The notes beneath the pieces were generated by a model. The model ran no database searches, was not told the DNA's origin, and worked only from the letters and a program-made list of their open reading frames with translations. From Roseinatronobacter sp. S2 (GTDB lineage Bacteria > Pseudomonadota > Alphaproteobacteria > Rhodobacterales > Rhodobacteraceae): 64,000 nt of DNA. This document shows positions 27,938 to 36,070 of the stretch, piece after piece. The position numbers and the translations under genes were made by a program. The stretch covers positions 983,501-1,047,500 of the forward strand of contig NZ_CP121113.1 of NCBI RefSeq assembly GCF_029581395.1, given 5' to 3'. Positions within the stretch are counted from its first letter, which is position 1, and each line of letters begins with the position of its first letter.

Positions 27938-28672
27938 TCAGCCCCGCAGCCGCGCGTATATGTCGCCCGACCCCGCATCAGGTGCCAGTGCGCCCAGCCA
28001 TGCCTGCATCGCCGCCAGATCGCGCCATGTCCCCCATTCGAAAGCGGCATTTTCACCGCGCACCACGTTGAATTCATACGCCCCCAGATCCGCGATCATG
28101 CTGATCGCGCGGTTGCTGACATCTGGCAGACCTGGCAGATATTCCACAGAAATCAACTGCACGGGGTGGGACAGGCCGGACAGAACCTCTGTCTCGAACC
28201 CTTCGACATCGATCTTGATGTAGCGCGGCAGCCCATGCTGCGCGATCATCCGGTCCAGCGATGTCATGGCCACATCTGCGCGGGCATCCCATTTCACATG
28301 CTCGAAACCGGGCATGGTGCGGGCTTCATCCGGCAGGCTGGCGCGCAGCGATGACACTGTCGGGTGACGCAATGACACCGACATTTCTGCGCGCATTTCT
28401 GACGGGCCAAGGGCCGCTTCCACAAGGACGATATCGCGCGGCAGGGTGTGGCGCAAGAAGCGCGCAAATGCGGGTTGCGGTTCAAATGCAACCACCCTTG
28501 CGCCGCAGCTGCGCATGGCCCGCGCGCGCGTGCCGACATGCGCCCCCACATCAAAGACCAGATCACCGCTGTTCAAAATTCCGTCATAAAGCTGTCTGGT
28601 CCGCCGCATCATCATAGGGTTGAAGTAAATCAACACCGACCGACACAGTCCCAATGCAACGCGCAAAGACAT
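27938..28672 (-). CDS. FkbM family methyltransferase
   Basis: A 244-residue SAM-dependent methyltransferase. The FkbM signature is present: motif I DLVFDVGAHVGTRARAM (about 37-53), VVAFEPQPAFARFLR (about 59-73) and YIKIDVEGFETEVL (about 149). Members usually O-methylate sugars in glycans, lipids or natural products. It starts at ATG 28672 with AGGTG upstream and lies alone on the minus strand between two plus-strand operons. The target may be the glucan or lipid made by the neighbours; that is inferred. Confidence 0.9.
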   Translation of the reverse strand: MSLRVALGLCRSVLIYFNPMMMRRTRQLYDGILNSGDLVFDVGAHVGTRARAMRSCGARVVAFEPQPAFARFLRHTLPRDIVLVEAALGPSEMRAEMSVSLRHPTVSSLRASLPDEARTMPGFEHVKWDARADVAMTSLDRMIAQHGLPRYIKIDVEGFETEVLSGLSHPVQLISVEYLPGLPDVSNRAISMIADLGAYEFNVVRGENAAFEWGTWRDLAAMQAWLGALAPDAGSGDIYARLRG

Positions 28673-28868
28673 ATTTACACCTGTTTTAATAGCACCAGAC
28701 GCTTAGATAGCGCCTGTGCGCCGGTGTCCAAGCGCTGCGGGGAAAAACCTGTGTGACCTGCGGCACAGGCGATTTGCTGCCAACGGAAAAAGCCGCGTTG
28801 CACTTGTTTTTCACGCCATCGCCCTAGTTGACCATCAGCATGTTCAACTTTTCCTTTTGGTGGGTTTC

Positions 28869-30005
28869 GTGACGTTTCCTATTGCAATCCCTACGGCCAT
28901 GACGGCGCCCGGCCTTGGCGTTGATCTTGGTGAACGGGTCGCGCGGCTGGTCTGCGATACCCGTCTTGGCCTGCCCGTGCTGATCGGCTGCGGTGCTGAT
29001 ATGACTATTGTCGCACCGGCCGAGACATTGCGGCAGGGCCGGTTTGCACAGCTTGCGGCGTTCGGGGTGCCACATCTGGTTTTGTCTGGCAGGCGGTTCG
29101 CCGCGCTATTGCCTGACACGCAACAGGCCACGCGAAGGGTGTGCACGCTGGCCCTGCCCGCCGCCACACCGTTGGATATGATGCGTCAGATTGCCGGTGG
29201 TGCGGATGTTGCGGCAAGCCTGCTGCCTGCTGGCACAGTGCAGGTGGACTGCCCCGACCCGCTGCCCGACGCTGCAATGTCACTGGCCAAGGCCGCCCAG
29301 CTTTTGCCCGCGATGCTGATGTGGCGTATTCCTGCGGCTGCACGCGACGCCTTGTTGCGTCAGGGGCTGGGGTATCTGCCCGCGCGCGATGTGCTGGATG
29401 AGCTGTCCAGCGAACGCGGTTTCGGCGCAGTCAGTTCGGCGGCCTTGCCGATGGTGTGCTCGGCTGCGGGCCGTGTGAAGGTGTTTCGCCCCGACAATGG
29501 CGGGGCTGAACATTATGCCATTACAGTGGGCACCATTGCGCCCGAACAGCCGGTTCTGGCGCGCTTGCATTCGGCGTGTTTCACAGGCGATGTGCTGGGC
29601 AGTCTGAAATGCGATTGCGGCCCCCAGTTGCAGGCAGCACTTGCCGCGATGGGGCAGGCGGGTGGCGGCGTGCTGATCTATCTTAATCAGGAAGGGCGCG
29701 GCATCGGGCTGGCCAACAAAATGCGCGCCTATGCCTTGCAGGATGCGGGCCTTGATACCGTACAGGCCAACCACCAGCTTGGTTTTGAAGATGACGAGCG
29801 TGATTTTCGCGTGGGGGCCACGGTTCTGTCCTCGTTGGGCATCAGGCGGGTGCGTTTGCTGACAAACAACCCCGCCAAGATGCGTATTCTTGCAAGCCAT
29901 GGGATTGATGTTGTGGAACGCGTGCCGCTTCAGGTCGGGCAGACACAGCAAAACGCGCATTATCTGGCGACCAAAGCGCTGAAATCCGGGCATATCCTGT
30001 CATGA
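28869..30005 (+). CDS. ribA: GTP cyclohydrolase II with a divergent N-terminal domain
   Basis: A 378-residue protein. The C-terminal ~200 residues are a complete GTP cyclohydrolase II: zinc cysteines in SACFTGDVLGSLKCDCG, GTP-binding NQEGRGIGLANKMRAYAL, and ANHQLGFEDDERDF and LLTNNPAKM blocks. This enzyme opens GTP to 2,5-diamino-6-ribosylamino-pyrimidinone phosphate. The N-terminal ~170 residues (LVLSGRRFAALLPDT region) look like a worn dihydroxybutanone-phosphate-synthase-type domain but I see no intact active site. GTG 28869 is chosen as start; ATG 28899 is possible. It leads a five-gene operon, so it may serve a special pathway rather than bulk riboflavin synthesis. Confidence 0.9.
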   Translation: MTFPIAIPTAMTAPGLGVDLGERVARLVCDTRLGLPVLIGCGADMTIVAPAETLRQGRFAQLAAFGVPHLVLSGRRFAALLPDTQQATRRVCTLALPAATPLDMMRQIAGGADVAASLLPAGTVQVDCPDPLPDAAMSLAKAAQLLPAMLMWRIPAAARDALLRQGLGYLPARDVLDELSSERGFGAVSSAALPMVCSAAGRVKVFRPDNGGAEHYAITVGTIAPEQPVLARLHSACFTGDVLGSLKCDCGPQLQAALAAMGQAGGGVLIYLNQEGRGIGLANKMRAYALQDAGLDTVQANHQLGFEDDERDFRVGATVLSSLGIRRVRLLTNNPAKMRILASHGIDVVERVPLQVGQTQQNAHYLATKALKSGHILS

Positions 30006-30952
30006 CCGGCCCGCGCGCCTTATGGGTTGTGGCCCCGAACCGTGCAGAAATCAGGCCCGCCAGTGCAGGGCAGGGGGTCCGGCTGCGCAGCCTGTATTCG
30101 GGCATCAGCCGCGGGACCGAACGGCTGGTCTTGCGCGGGGCTGTGCCCGTGGGCGAACACACGCGCATGCGGGCCCCCCATCAGGAAGGGGATTTTCCCT
30201 ATCCGGTCAAATACGGGTATTGCGTGGTCGCGGAAATAGCGCAGGGCGCGCAAGCGGGCCAGCCCGTCTTTGCGCTGTTCCCGCACCAGACATGGTTTTG
30301 CCTGCCGCAAGACGCATATACCCCCCTGCCTGATACCCTGCCGCCCCCGCGTGCGGTGCTGGCGGCAAATATGGAAACCGCGCTGAATATCATTTGGGAC
30401 AGCGGGCTTTCGGCGGGTGACAAGGTCAGCGTCATCGGGGCGGGGGTGCTGGGCGCGCTGGTGGGCTACCTGTGCGCGCGTCATCCGGGATGCGAGGTGA
30501 CCTTATGCGACATTGACCCCGCCCGCGCCGCATTGGCGCATGCGCTGGGGTGCGATTTTGCCGCGCCGCAGGATCTGCCGCAAGGGCAGGATGTTGTCAT
30601 CAATACCAGCGCGTCCGCGAAGGGGCTGGTGCAGGCGCTGGATATTGCAGGCATGGGTGCCACAGTGGTCGAGGCCAGCTGGCATCGCGAAGATATGGTT
30701 GCGCTTCCCTTGGGGGCGGCGTTTCACAGCCAGCGCCTGCGGTTGGTCAGTTCGCAGGTGGGGGCCTTGCCGCCCGCGCGCGCGCCGCGCTGGAATTTTC
30801 GCCGCCGCATGGACAAGGCACTGGCGCTTTTGTGCGATGACCGGCTGGACGTGCTGATTTCAGGCGAAAGCGCCTTTGATGATCTGCCGGATGATTACCC
30901 CCGTATTCTGAATGCGCCGGACACGCTGTGTCACCGCATTCGCTATGACTGA
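30002..30952 (+). CDS. Medium-chain dehydrogenase/reductase (zinc-less)
   Basis: A 316-residue MDR-superfamily oxidoreductase with a Rossmann NAD(P)-binding segment VSVIGAGVLGALVGYL (GAGVLG at about 146-151) followed by an acidic end of strand 2 (LCDID), suggesting NAD(H). The structural-zinc cysteine cluster and usual catalytic Cys/His of zinc alcohol dehydrogenases are not evident. The N-terminal ISRGTERLVLRG block is shared with BchC-like and related MDR proteins. It overlaps the ribA-type gene by ATGA. It probably oxidises or reduces an intermediate of the pathway encoded here; the substrate is unknown. Confidence 0.85.
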   Translation: MTGPRALWVVAPNRAEIRPASAGQGVRLRSLYSGISRGTERLVLRGAVPVGEHTRMRAPHQEGDFPYPVKYGYCVVAEIAQGAQAGQPVFALFPHQTWFCLPQDAYTPLPDTLPPPRAVLAANMETALNIIWDSGLSAGDKVSVIGAGVLGALVGYLCARHPGCEVTLCDIDPARAALAHALGCDFAAPQDLPQGQDVVINTSASAKGLVQALDIAGMGATVVEASWHREDMVALPLGAAFHSQRLRLVSSQVGALPPARAPRWNFRRRMDKALALLCDDRLDVLISGESAFDDLPDDYPRILNAPDTLCHRIRYD

Positions 30953-30967
30953 ACAGAAAGGACGCCC

Positions 30968-31363
30968 ATGTTCGCCGTCGAAGTCAAAGATCATATCATG
31001 ATTGCCCATTCGCTGCCCTCTCCCGTGTTTGGCCCAGCGCAAGGCATGCATGGCGCGACATTCACCGTGGATGCCGCATTTTTCACCGACGATCTGGACG
31101 TGCATGGTCTGGTGGTCGATATCGGTCTGGCCGTCGATGCGCTGGCTGAAACCCTGCAACCGCTGCGCTACAAGAACCTTGATGAAATTCCCGAATTCGC
31201 CGGAAAATTCACGACGACCGAATTCCTGTGCAAACACATCTTTGACCAGATGCGCGCCCATATCACTGCGGGCACGCTTAAGGATGCAGGCCGCGTGCGG
31301 CGGTTGCGGATTACGCTGCATGAAAGCCACATGGCCCGCGCCTGGTTCGAGGGAGAGGTGTAG
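30968..31363 (+). CDS. 6-pyruvoyl-tetrahydropterin synthase/QueD homologue, active site degenerate
   Basis: A 131-residue T-fold protein of the PTPS/QueD family: the FxVxxxFxxxxL start, GLVVDIGLAVDAL block and the FTTTEFLCKHIFDQM segment (normally NPTxExLA) are recognisable. The catalytic parts are altered. The zinc triad is His14 plus HGH in active enzymes, but here the second is HGA (His28, Ala30). The catalytic Cys before it is missing (FGPAQGMHG), and the LDHxxLN block is LRYKNLDE. So it probably does not do the usual side-chain chemistry and may bind a related pterin or pyrimidine. AAAGGA-like site before ATG 30968. Confidence 0.85.
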   Translation: MFAVEVKDHIMIAHSLPSPVFGPAQGMHGATFTVDAAFFTDDLDVHGLVVDIGLAVDALAETLQPLRYKNLDEIPEFAGKFTTTEFLCKHIFDQMRAHITAGTLKDAGRVRRLRITLHESHMARAWFEGEV

Positions 31364-31366
31364 ACC

Positions 31367-32170
31367 ATGGGTTTCGCGCCGCAATGGCTGGCCTTGCGTG
31401 AACCCGCCGACCGCGCGGCGCGTGACACGGCGTTGCTGGCCCGCGCGGCGCATCTTGCGGGACCGGCACCTGTCATCGTCGATCTGGGCGCGGGCACGGG
31501 GGCCAGTGTGCGTGCGCTGGGGGGGCATTTGCCGGATGCGGCGCGCTGGCGTCTGGTGGACAATGACGCAGCGTTGCTGGCGCTGGCGGTGGCGAACCAC
31601 CCCAATGCGCAAGCCTGCCAGCTTGACTTGAACCACCTTTCGGATCTGCCGCTTGACGGGGCGACACTGGTGTCGGCCTCTGCGCTTCTGGATCTTTTAT
31701 CCGAACGCTGGTTGCGCGCATTTGTGGATATTCTGGTCCGCCACCAGTTGCCGTTTTATGCGGTGCTGTCTTATGATGGTGTTATGCACTGGCAGCCCGA
31801 ACTGCCTGATGATGCGGGTATCACGGCGGCATTCAACCGCGACCAATGCACAGACAAGGGGTTCGGCCCCGCACTCGGGGCGGCGTCGGGCCATATCGCG
31901 CGGACGCTTTTTGAACAAGCGGGCTATTACGTCATGTTGGCACAAACTCCGTGGGTGCTGACGCAACAGGACGCGCGGTTGCAGGCGGAACTTCTGGACG
32001 GGATTGCCGGCGCGGCCGCGCGTGCGGGGCATGGTGGCGCGCCCGCATGGAATGCTGCGCGTCAGCGGCTGGTGTCGCAGGGGCGCTGCACAGTCGGCCA
32101 TCTGGATGTTCTGGCGGTGCCGACAGGTCGGGTGGCGCTGCTTGATGGTCATGGGTGCGGAAATGGATAA
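31367..32170 (+). CDS. Class I SAM-dependent methyltransferase
   Basis: A 267-residue methyltransferase with motif I VIVDLGAGTGASVRAL (about 37-51) and a following acidic loop (LVDNDAALLALA). No closer family is recognised. It begins three bases after the PTPS-like gene ends and overlaps the next gene, so it belongs to the same operon. It probably methylates the product of the cyclohydrolase/reductase pathway. O-, N- and C-methylation cannot be told apart here. Confidence 0.85.
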   Translation: MGFAPQWLALREPADRAARDTALLARAAHLAGPAPVIVDLGAGTGASVRALGGHLPDAARWRLVDNDAALLALAVANHPNAQACQLDLNHLSDLPLDGATLVSASALLDLLSERWLRAFVDILVRHQLPFYAVLSYDGVMHWQPELPDDAGITAAFNRDQCTDKGFGPALGAASGHIARTLFEQAGYYVMLAQTPWVLTQQDARLQAELLDGIAGAAARAGHGGAPAWNAARQRLVSQGRCTVGHLDVLAVPTGRVALLDGHGCGNG

Positions 32171-32987
32171 AGCCCTTGTCAGCGCCCGCGTGTGGCAGCG
32201 CATTCTGGACATACGCAATGGCACCGGCTGCCCCTGTTGCGGCGACTGGAGTGCTGCGGAACGTGCGGCCCTTGCCATATATGCGCCGCTTGCGCGCCGC
32301 GACCGGGGGCCTGTCACCATCGGCCAGATCGGCCAGTCGCTGGACGGGCGGGTGGCCACGGTTGCAGGCGATGCGCGCGACATATCGGGGCCGGACGGGT
32401 TGAAGCACCTGCACCGGCTGCGCGCCATTTCTGATGCGGTTGTCATCGGGGTGCGCACTGCGCTGCATGACAGCCCGCGCCTGACTGTGCGCCTGTGCGA
32501 TGGCCACAATCCCGCGCGTGTGGTGATTGACCCGCGCGGGCGGTTGCCAAACGATGCGCAGATTTTCGCAGATGACGGCGCGCGGCGCATCGTGTTGCAG
32601 CACGGTGATACGGCCCGCCCCAAAGGGGTCGAGGTTGTTCGCCTTCCTGCGAGCGCCGAAGGCAGCATGTCACCGCGCCATATTCTGCGCGCCCTGAACG
32701 GCACAGGGCTGAACACAGTGCTGATCGAAGGCGGGGGTATTACCGTGTCGCGGTTTTTTCAGGCGGGTTTGCTGACGCGTTTGCATGTGGCGGTCGCGCC
32801 CTTGCTGATCGGGGGCGGGCCGCAGGGGTTTCACACCCTCAATCCGGTGGCGCAACTGTCCGACGCCACGCGCCCTGATACGCGGGTGTTCAATATCGGG
32901 TCCGATATCTTGTTCGATTGCGGTCTGGCATCGGCACAGGACATTGTTTCAGCGCCATGGCACGGGGTCGCACGGCAAATGCGCTGA
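32163..32987 (+). CDS. RibD-type reductase without a deaminase domain
   Basis: A 274-residue protein whose main part (about 60-255) is the RibD C-terminal, dihydrofolate-reductase-like domain: QSLDGRVATVAGDA, HRLRAISDAVVIGVRTAL, LIEGGGITVSRFF and LLIGGGPQGF. In riboflavin synthesis this fold reduces the ribosyl chain of the pyrimidine to ribityl with NADPH. The N-terminal cytidine-deaminase domain of RibD is absent; instead there is a short region with CPCCG (about 23-27). ATG 32145, 32151 or 32163 could be the start, all overlapping the methyltransferase gene. It ends the operon before a terminator hairpin. Confidence 0.88.
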   Translation: MDKALVSARVWQRILDIRNGTGCPCCGDWSAAERAALAIYAPLARRDRGPVTIGQIGQSLDGRVATVAGDARDISGPDGLKHLHRLRAISDAVVIGVRTALHDSPRLTVRLCDGHNPARVVIDPRGRLPNDAQIFADDGARRIVLQHGDTARPKGVEVVRLPASAEGSMSPRHILRALNGTGLNTVLIEGGGITVSRFFQAGLLTRLHVAVAPLLIGGGPQGFHTLNPVAQLSDATRPDTRVFNIGSDILFDCGLASAQDIVSAPWHGVARQMR

Positions 32988-33025
32988 TGTGAATGGCCGC
33001 ATATCAAGGCACCCGCCGGGGAATG

Positions 33026-33065
33026 AAAAACGCCAGCGCGGGGGGATGCGCTGGCGTTTGTTTTG
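33026..33065. terminator. Bidirectional rho-independent terminator
   Basis: Perfect 9-bp stem CGCCAGCGC / GCGCTGGCG (33031-33039 and 33048-33056), with an A5 run before it and TTTGTTTTG after it. It lies between the converging RibD-type gene and the TonB-dependent receptor and can stop transcripts from both. Confidence 0.88.
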
Positions 33066-33084
33066 TGAACAGGGGGGGCAGCCG

Positions 33085-35187
33085 CTACCAGCTGAAGTTG
33101 CGCCCTACAGACATGCGCAGGTCACGCCCGCGGCGCGGCTCGTTCGTGGCGAGCCCGCCGTCAAGAATGTTGCGGTATTGCTTGTCAAACACGTTGTTGA
33201 CCGCCAGCTGCACCTCCAGTCCTGCAAGCGCACCCTGATCGGGGCGCCATGTGGCGTACAGGTCGTTCACGCCATAGCCCGGAAGATGGTCATAGGCACC
33301 GGGCGCGGGGCTGGCATTCCAGCGCTTTGACTTGCGCGCAAATGTGCCGCGCCAGCCATATTCCAGCGTCTGTTCAAACGCGCGTCCGCCCAGTTCCAGA
33401 ACAAGTTCATCCGCAGGGGTAGAGGTAAGTTGCAGCCCTGTTGTCTGGTCGGTGCCCAGAATGCGGGAATAGGCGAATTTGCCGAACATGTTTCCGGCAT
33501 CATAGCCCCCTTCCAGTTCAATCCCGCGAATATGGGCGCGCGCGATATTGGCATAGGTCGGGCCGGGGCCGGAAAAGCGTTCGATCTTGTCGCGAATGCG
33601 GTTTGAAAACACTGTCAGCTTCAAGTCCAGGTTGTCCCCGTCTGCAAGAACATTGCGCCCTGCATAGGAAAAGCCAAGATCCACGGTGCGCGCGCGTTCT
33701 GGCCGCAGGTCCAGCGAGACGGTTTTGCCCGCCCCTGTTGCCACGTCAAACACCTCGTCAATCGAGGGGGCGCGTTCCGTATGCGCCAAGGACCCGAACA
33801 CCGCCCATTCCTCGTTGAACCTGTAATGCAGCGCGAGCGAGGCAACCTGTGCGGTATGGCTGCGCTGCCTGCCTCCCACCACATCACCCGATGGCGTAAG
33901 CGTAATCCTGTCAGCGCGCAGGCCCAGCACCGCGGTCAGCCGGTCATCCCAGATGAATTCGTTTTGCAAGAACACGCCATAGCGCCGGTCTTTGCCTTCC
34001 GGGTGGAAGGAAATCGCACCGGATTCGCGCTGCGCTGCACGCTTTTGCTGGGACGCGGTGACCCCGACTGTCAGGTAGTTTTCCCAGCCTTCGCCGGAAA
34101 AGGTAAAGCGGTTTTCCGCGCGCAATGCCAGTGTGCGGTATTGGTAAAACGCATCTTCGAACAGCGGGTTACCCGCAAGGAACGGATTGCCGGGAATGGC
34201 ATTTTCCTGATCAATCAGCGTGCGCGAATAGGACAGCTGCACACGGCTGTCCAGCCACGGGGTGCCGCTGGCCGGATTGGTCCAGACCAGCGTTGCGGTG
34301 TCATCCTGCGCCTTGCGGTCGACAGTGCCGAAATCCGGAATATCGGCGACGGATGAATAATTCGCGCCATCCTCGTTACTGCGCCAGCGCGACAGCGACA
34401 GGCTTAGGGTTTGTTCGTTGCCGTCCCCAAAGCGGTAAGTGCCCTTCAGCAGCCCCGACGTTCCCGCCATGCCCGATCCGACAACCCGCGTGCCATCGCC
34501 TGACTTGTAATCCCCTTCGCGGCGATGGGTCAGCGCGGCCAGCACTTCGACGCTTTCGCCAAAGCGCTGGGCCAGTATGACAGACCCAAGCGTGCCGCCG
34601 CCATTGCTGTTTGCACCCGCTTTCACACGCAGCGCGGTTGTTTCGCCCATTTGCAGGAAATCGGCGGCGTCCTTGGTTTCGAACGCGACAACACCGCCCA
34701 ACGCGCCAGACCCGTAAAGGGCAGATGACGCCGGACCACGCAGCACCTCGACGCGGCGATATAGTTCGGGTTCGCCAAAGAACTGGCCCACCTGATACAA
34801 CTCGCCGTATTTTTCGACGCCGTCCACACTGATGATAATGCGGTTCTGGTCCGATGCGTCCCCGCCCACGCCGCGAATATTGTAGCGCTGGCCGGTCATG
34901 CGGTCGCCGCCCTGCACGGTGGCACCGGGAACTGTGCGCAACAAATCGCCCGGTGTGGCGGCCTGTTCGCGGTCGATGTCTTCCTGCTCTAGCGTGCTGA
35001 CGGCTTGGGGGGTGTCAATCGCGGTGCGCGCGCGGCCAAAGCCCAGAATGACGCGGCCCAGAAACGACCCCGGCGCGGCGGTCGTATCCGCGCTGGTTTG
35101 CGCGTGCGCGGGCAGTGAAGCGCCAATCAGTGCCGGAACGGCAATAACGGTCAGCAGGCGCGCAGTGCGCCTTTTTGTGTTGTCCAT
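33085..35187 (-). CDS. TonB-dependent haemoglobin/haem receptor
   Basis: Outer-membrane receptor of 700 residues. It has a signal peptide ending PAHAQ (about 25-30), a plug domain (about 55-170: PGDLLRTVPGATVQGG, YNIRGVGG, RVEVLRGPASSALYGSGALGG split over that stretch) and a 22-strand barrel ending in an aromatic residue (GRNFSW). The gene order with hmuVUTS and the haemoglobin-receptor-like plug point to haem as ligand. It starts at ATG 35187; a promoter with a 17-bp palindrome sits about 60 bp upstream. Energy comes from the ExbB-ExbD-TonB set encoded nearby. Confidence 0.93.
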   Translation of the reverse strand: MDNTKRRTARLLTVIAVPALIGASLPAHAQTSADTTAAPGSFLGRVILGFGRARTAIDTPQAVSTLEQEDIDREQAATPGDLLRTVPGATVQGGDRMTGQRYNIRGVGGDASDQNRIIISVDGVEKYGELYQVGQFFGEPELYRRVEVLRGPASSALYGSGALGGVVAFETKDAADFLQMGETTALRVKAGANSNGGGTLGSVILAQRFGESVEVLAALTHRREGDYKSGDGTRVVGSGMAGTSGLLKGTYRFGDGNEQTLSLSLSRWRSNEDGANYSSVADIPDFGTVDRKAQDDTATLVWTNPASGTPWLDSRVQLSYSRTLIDQENAIPGNPFLAGNPLFEDAFYQYRTLALRAENRFTFSGEGWENYLTVGVTASQQKRAAQRESGAISFHPEGKDRRYGVFLQNEFIWDDRLTAVLGLRADRITLTPSGDVVGGRQRSHTAQVASLALHYRFNEEWAVFGSLAHTERAPSIDEVFDVATGAGKTVSLDLRPERARTVDLGFSYAGRNVLADGDNLDLKLTVFSNRIRDKIERFSGPGPTYANIARAHIRGIELEGGYDAGNMFGKFAYSRILGTDQTTGLQLTSTPADELVLELGGRAFEQTLEYGWRGTFARKSKRWNASPAPGAYDHLPGYGVNDLYATWRPDQGALAGLEVQLAVNNVFDKQYRNILDGGLATNEPRRGRDLRMSVGRNFSW

Positions 35188-35237
35188 CGGTATCCCCTTG
35201 GTGGTTTTCTGGCTGGCGATACCGCTGGCGTTCTGAC

Positions 35238-35272
35238 AGGTTCGTTACTAATGCTTAGTAAAATAGTCAAGA
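35238..35272 (-). promoter_or_regulatory. Receptor promoter with a 17-bp palindromic operator
   Basis: On the minus strand TTGACT (35267-35272), 17-bp spacer and TAACGA (about 35244-35249) make a sigma70-like promoter for the receptor. TTACTAATGCTTAGTAA (35245-35261), a perfect palindrome with a 3-base centre, fills the spacer and overlaps the -10 box. A repressor bound there would block transcription. Iron or haem control (Fur, Irr or RirA family) is the likely reason but the sequence alone does not say which. Confidence 0.65.
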
Positions 35273-35276
35273 TTAC

Positions 35277-36065
35277 TTAGGCGATTTCCGCAGCTTGTGG
35301 CAGAATAAATGCCTCTCCCGCGCGGGGCAGGCGGGAGACGCGCAAGGCGCAGCCATAGGCGCGCGATAAATTGGCATCTGTCAGCACATCGCCCACGCCG
35401 CCCTGCGCCAGAACCTGCCCGTCCAGCATCAGCGTTATGTCATCGGCAAACATGGCCGTCAGGTTCAGGTCATGCATGACAGCAACCACGCCACCGCCCG
35501 CGCGGGCAAATTCGCGTGCCAATGTCATGACCTGTAGCTGATGGCCAATATCCAGTGCCGCAACAGGTTCGTCCAGAAACAACCAGCGTGGCACACCGTC
35601 CACGACTGGTTGCCAGACTTGCAGCAACACGCGGGCCAGTTGCGCGCGCGCCTGTTCCCCGCCCGACAGTTCCTGAAAATACCGCCCGCCATAGCCTGCC
35701 AGCCCCACCCGTTCCAGCGCGCGGGTCGGCAACTGGGCGGCGTCGGGCCGCAGCGCGGTGGTCCCGACCAACCCCAGACGCACGACTTCATGCACAGTGA
35801 AGGGAAAGGCCAACTGGCTGGCCTGTGGCAGCACCGCGCGAATTTCTGCAAGCGCCCATGCCGGTATCTTGCGCGTGTCCTGCCCGTTCAGATGCACCGA
35901 ACCGGAATGCGGCAGATCGCCGGTGACGGCGCGCAGAAGCGTGGTTTTCCCCGATCCGTTGGGGCCTACGATGACAGCCAGCCTGCCTGCCCTGGCGTGC
36001 AGCCGTGCATTGCGCAAAACGGGCTTTCCGCCAAGGGAGACATCAATATTTTTCGCGTCCAGCAT
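35277..36065 (-). CDS. hmuV: Haem ABC transporter ATPase HmuV
   Basis: ATPase of 262 residues with Walker A GPNGSGKTT (about 31-39), Q-loop region VLPQASQLAF, signature LSGGEQARAQLARVLLQ and Walker B RWLFLDEPVAALD. The length and LARVLLQ motif fit HmuV/BhuV. ATG 36065 is used; a GTG nine bases upstream would overlap the hmuU stop as GTGA. It is last in the hmuS-T-U-V operon and energises haem import from periplasm to cytosol. Confidence 0.93.
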   Translation of the reverse strand: MLDAKNIDVSLGGKPVLRNARLHARAGRLAVIVGPNGSGKTTLLRAVTGDLPHSGSVHLNGQDTRKIPAWALAEIRAVLPQASQLAFPFTVHEVVRLGLVGTTALRPDAAQLPTRALERVGLAGYGGRYFQELSGGEQARAQLARVLLQVWQPVVDGVPRWLFLDEPVAALDIGHQLQVMTLAREFARAGGGVVAVMHDLNLTAMFADDITLMLDGQVLAQGGVGDVLTDANLSRAYGCALRVSRLPRAGEAFILPQAAEIA

Positions 36066-36070
36066 GGCGG

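Noticed and set aside
28673..28868. FMN riboswitch before the ribA-type gene
   Set aside because: I looked for the conserved RFN blocks (AGGG...GAAATTC...CCTACCGGCGGT-like) and saw none in the 196 bases upstream.
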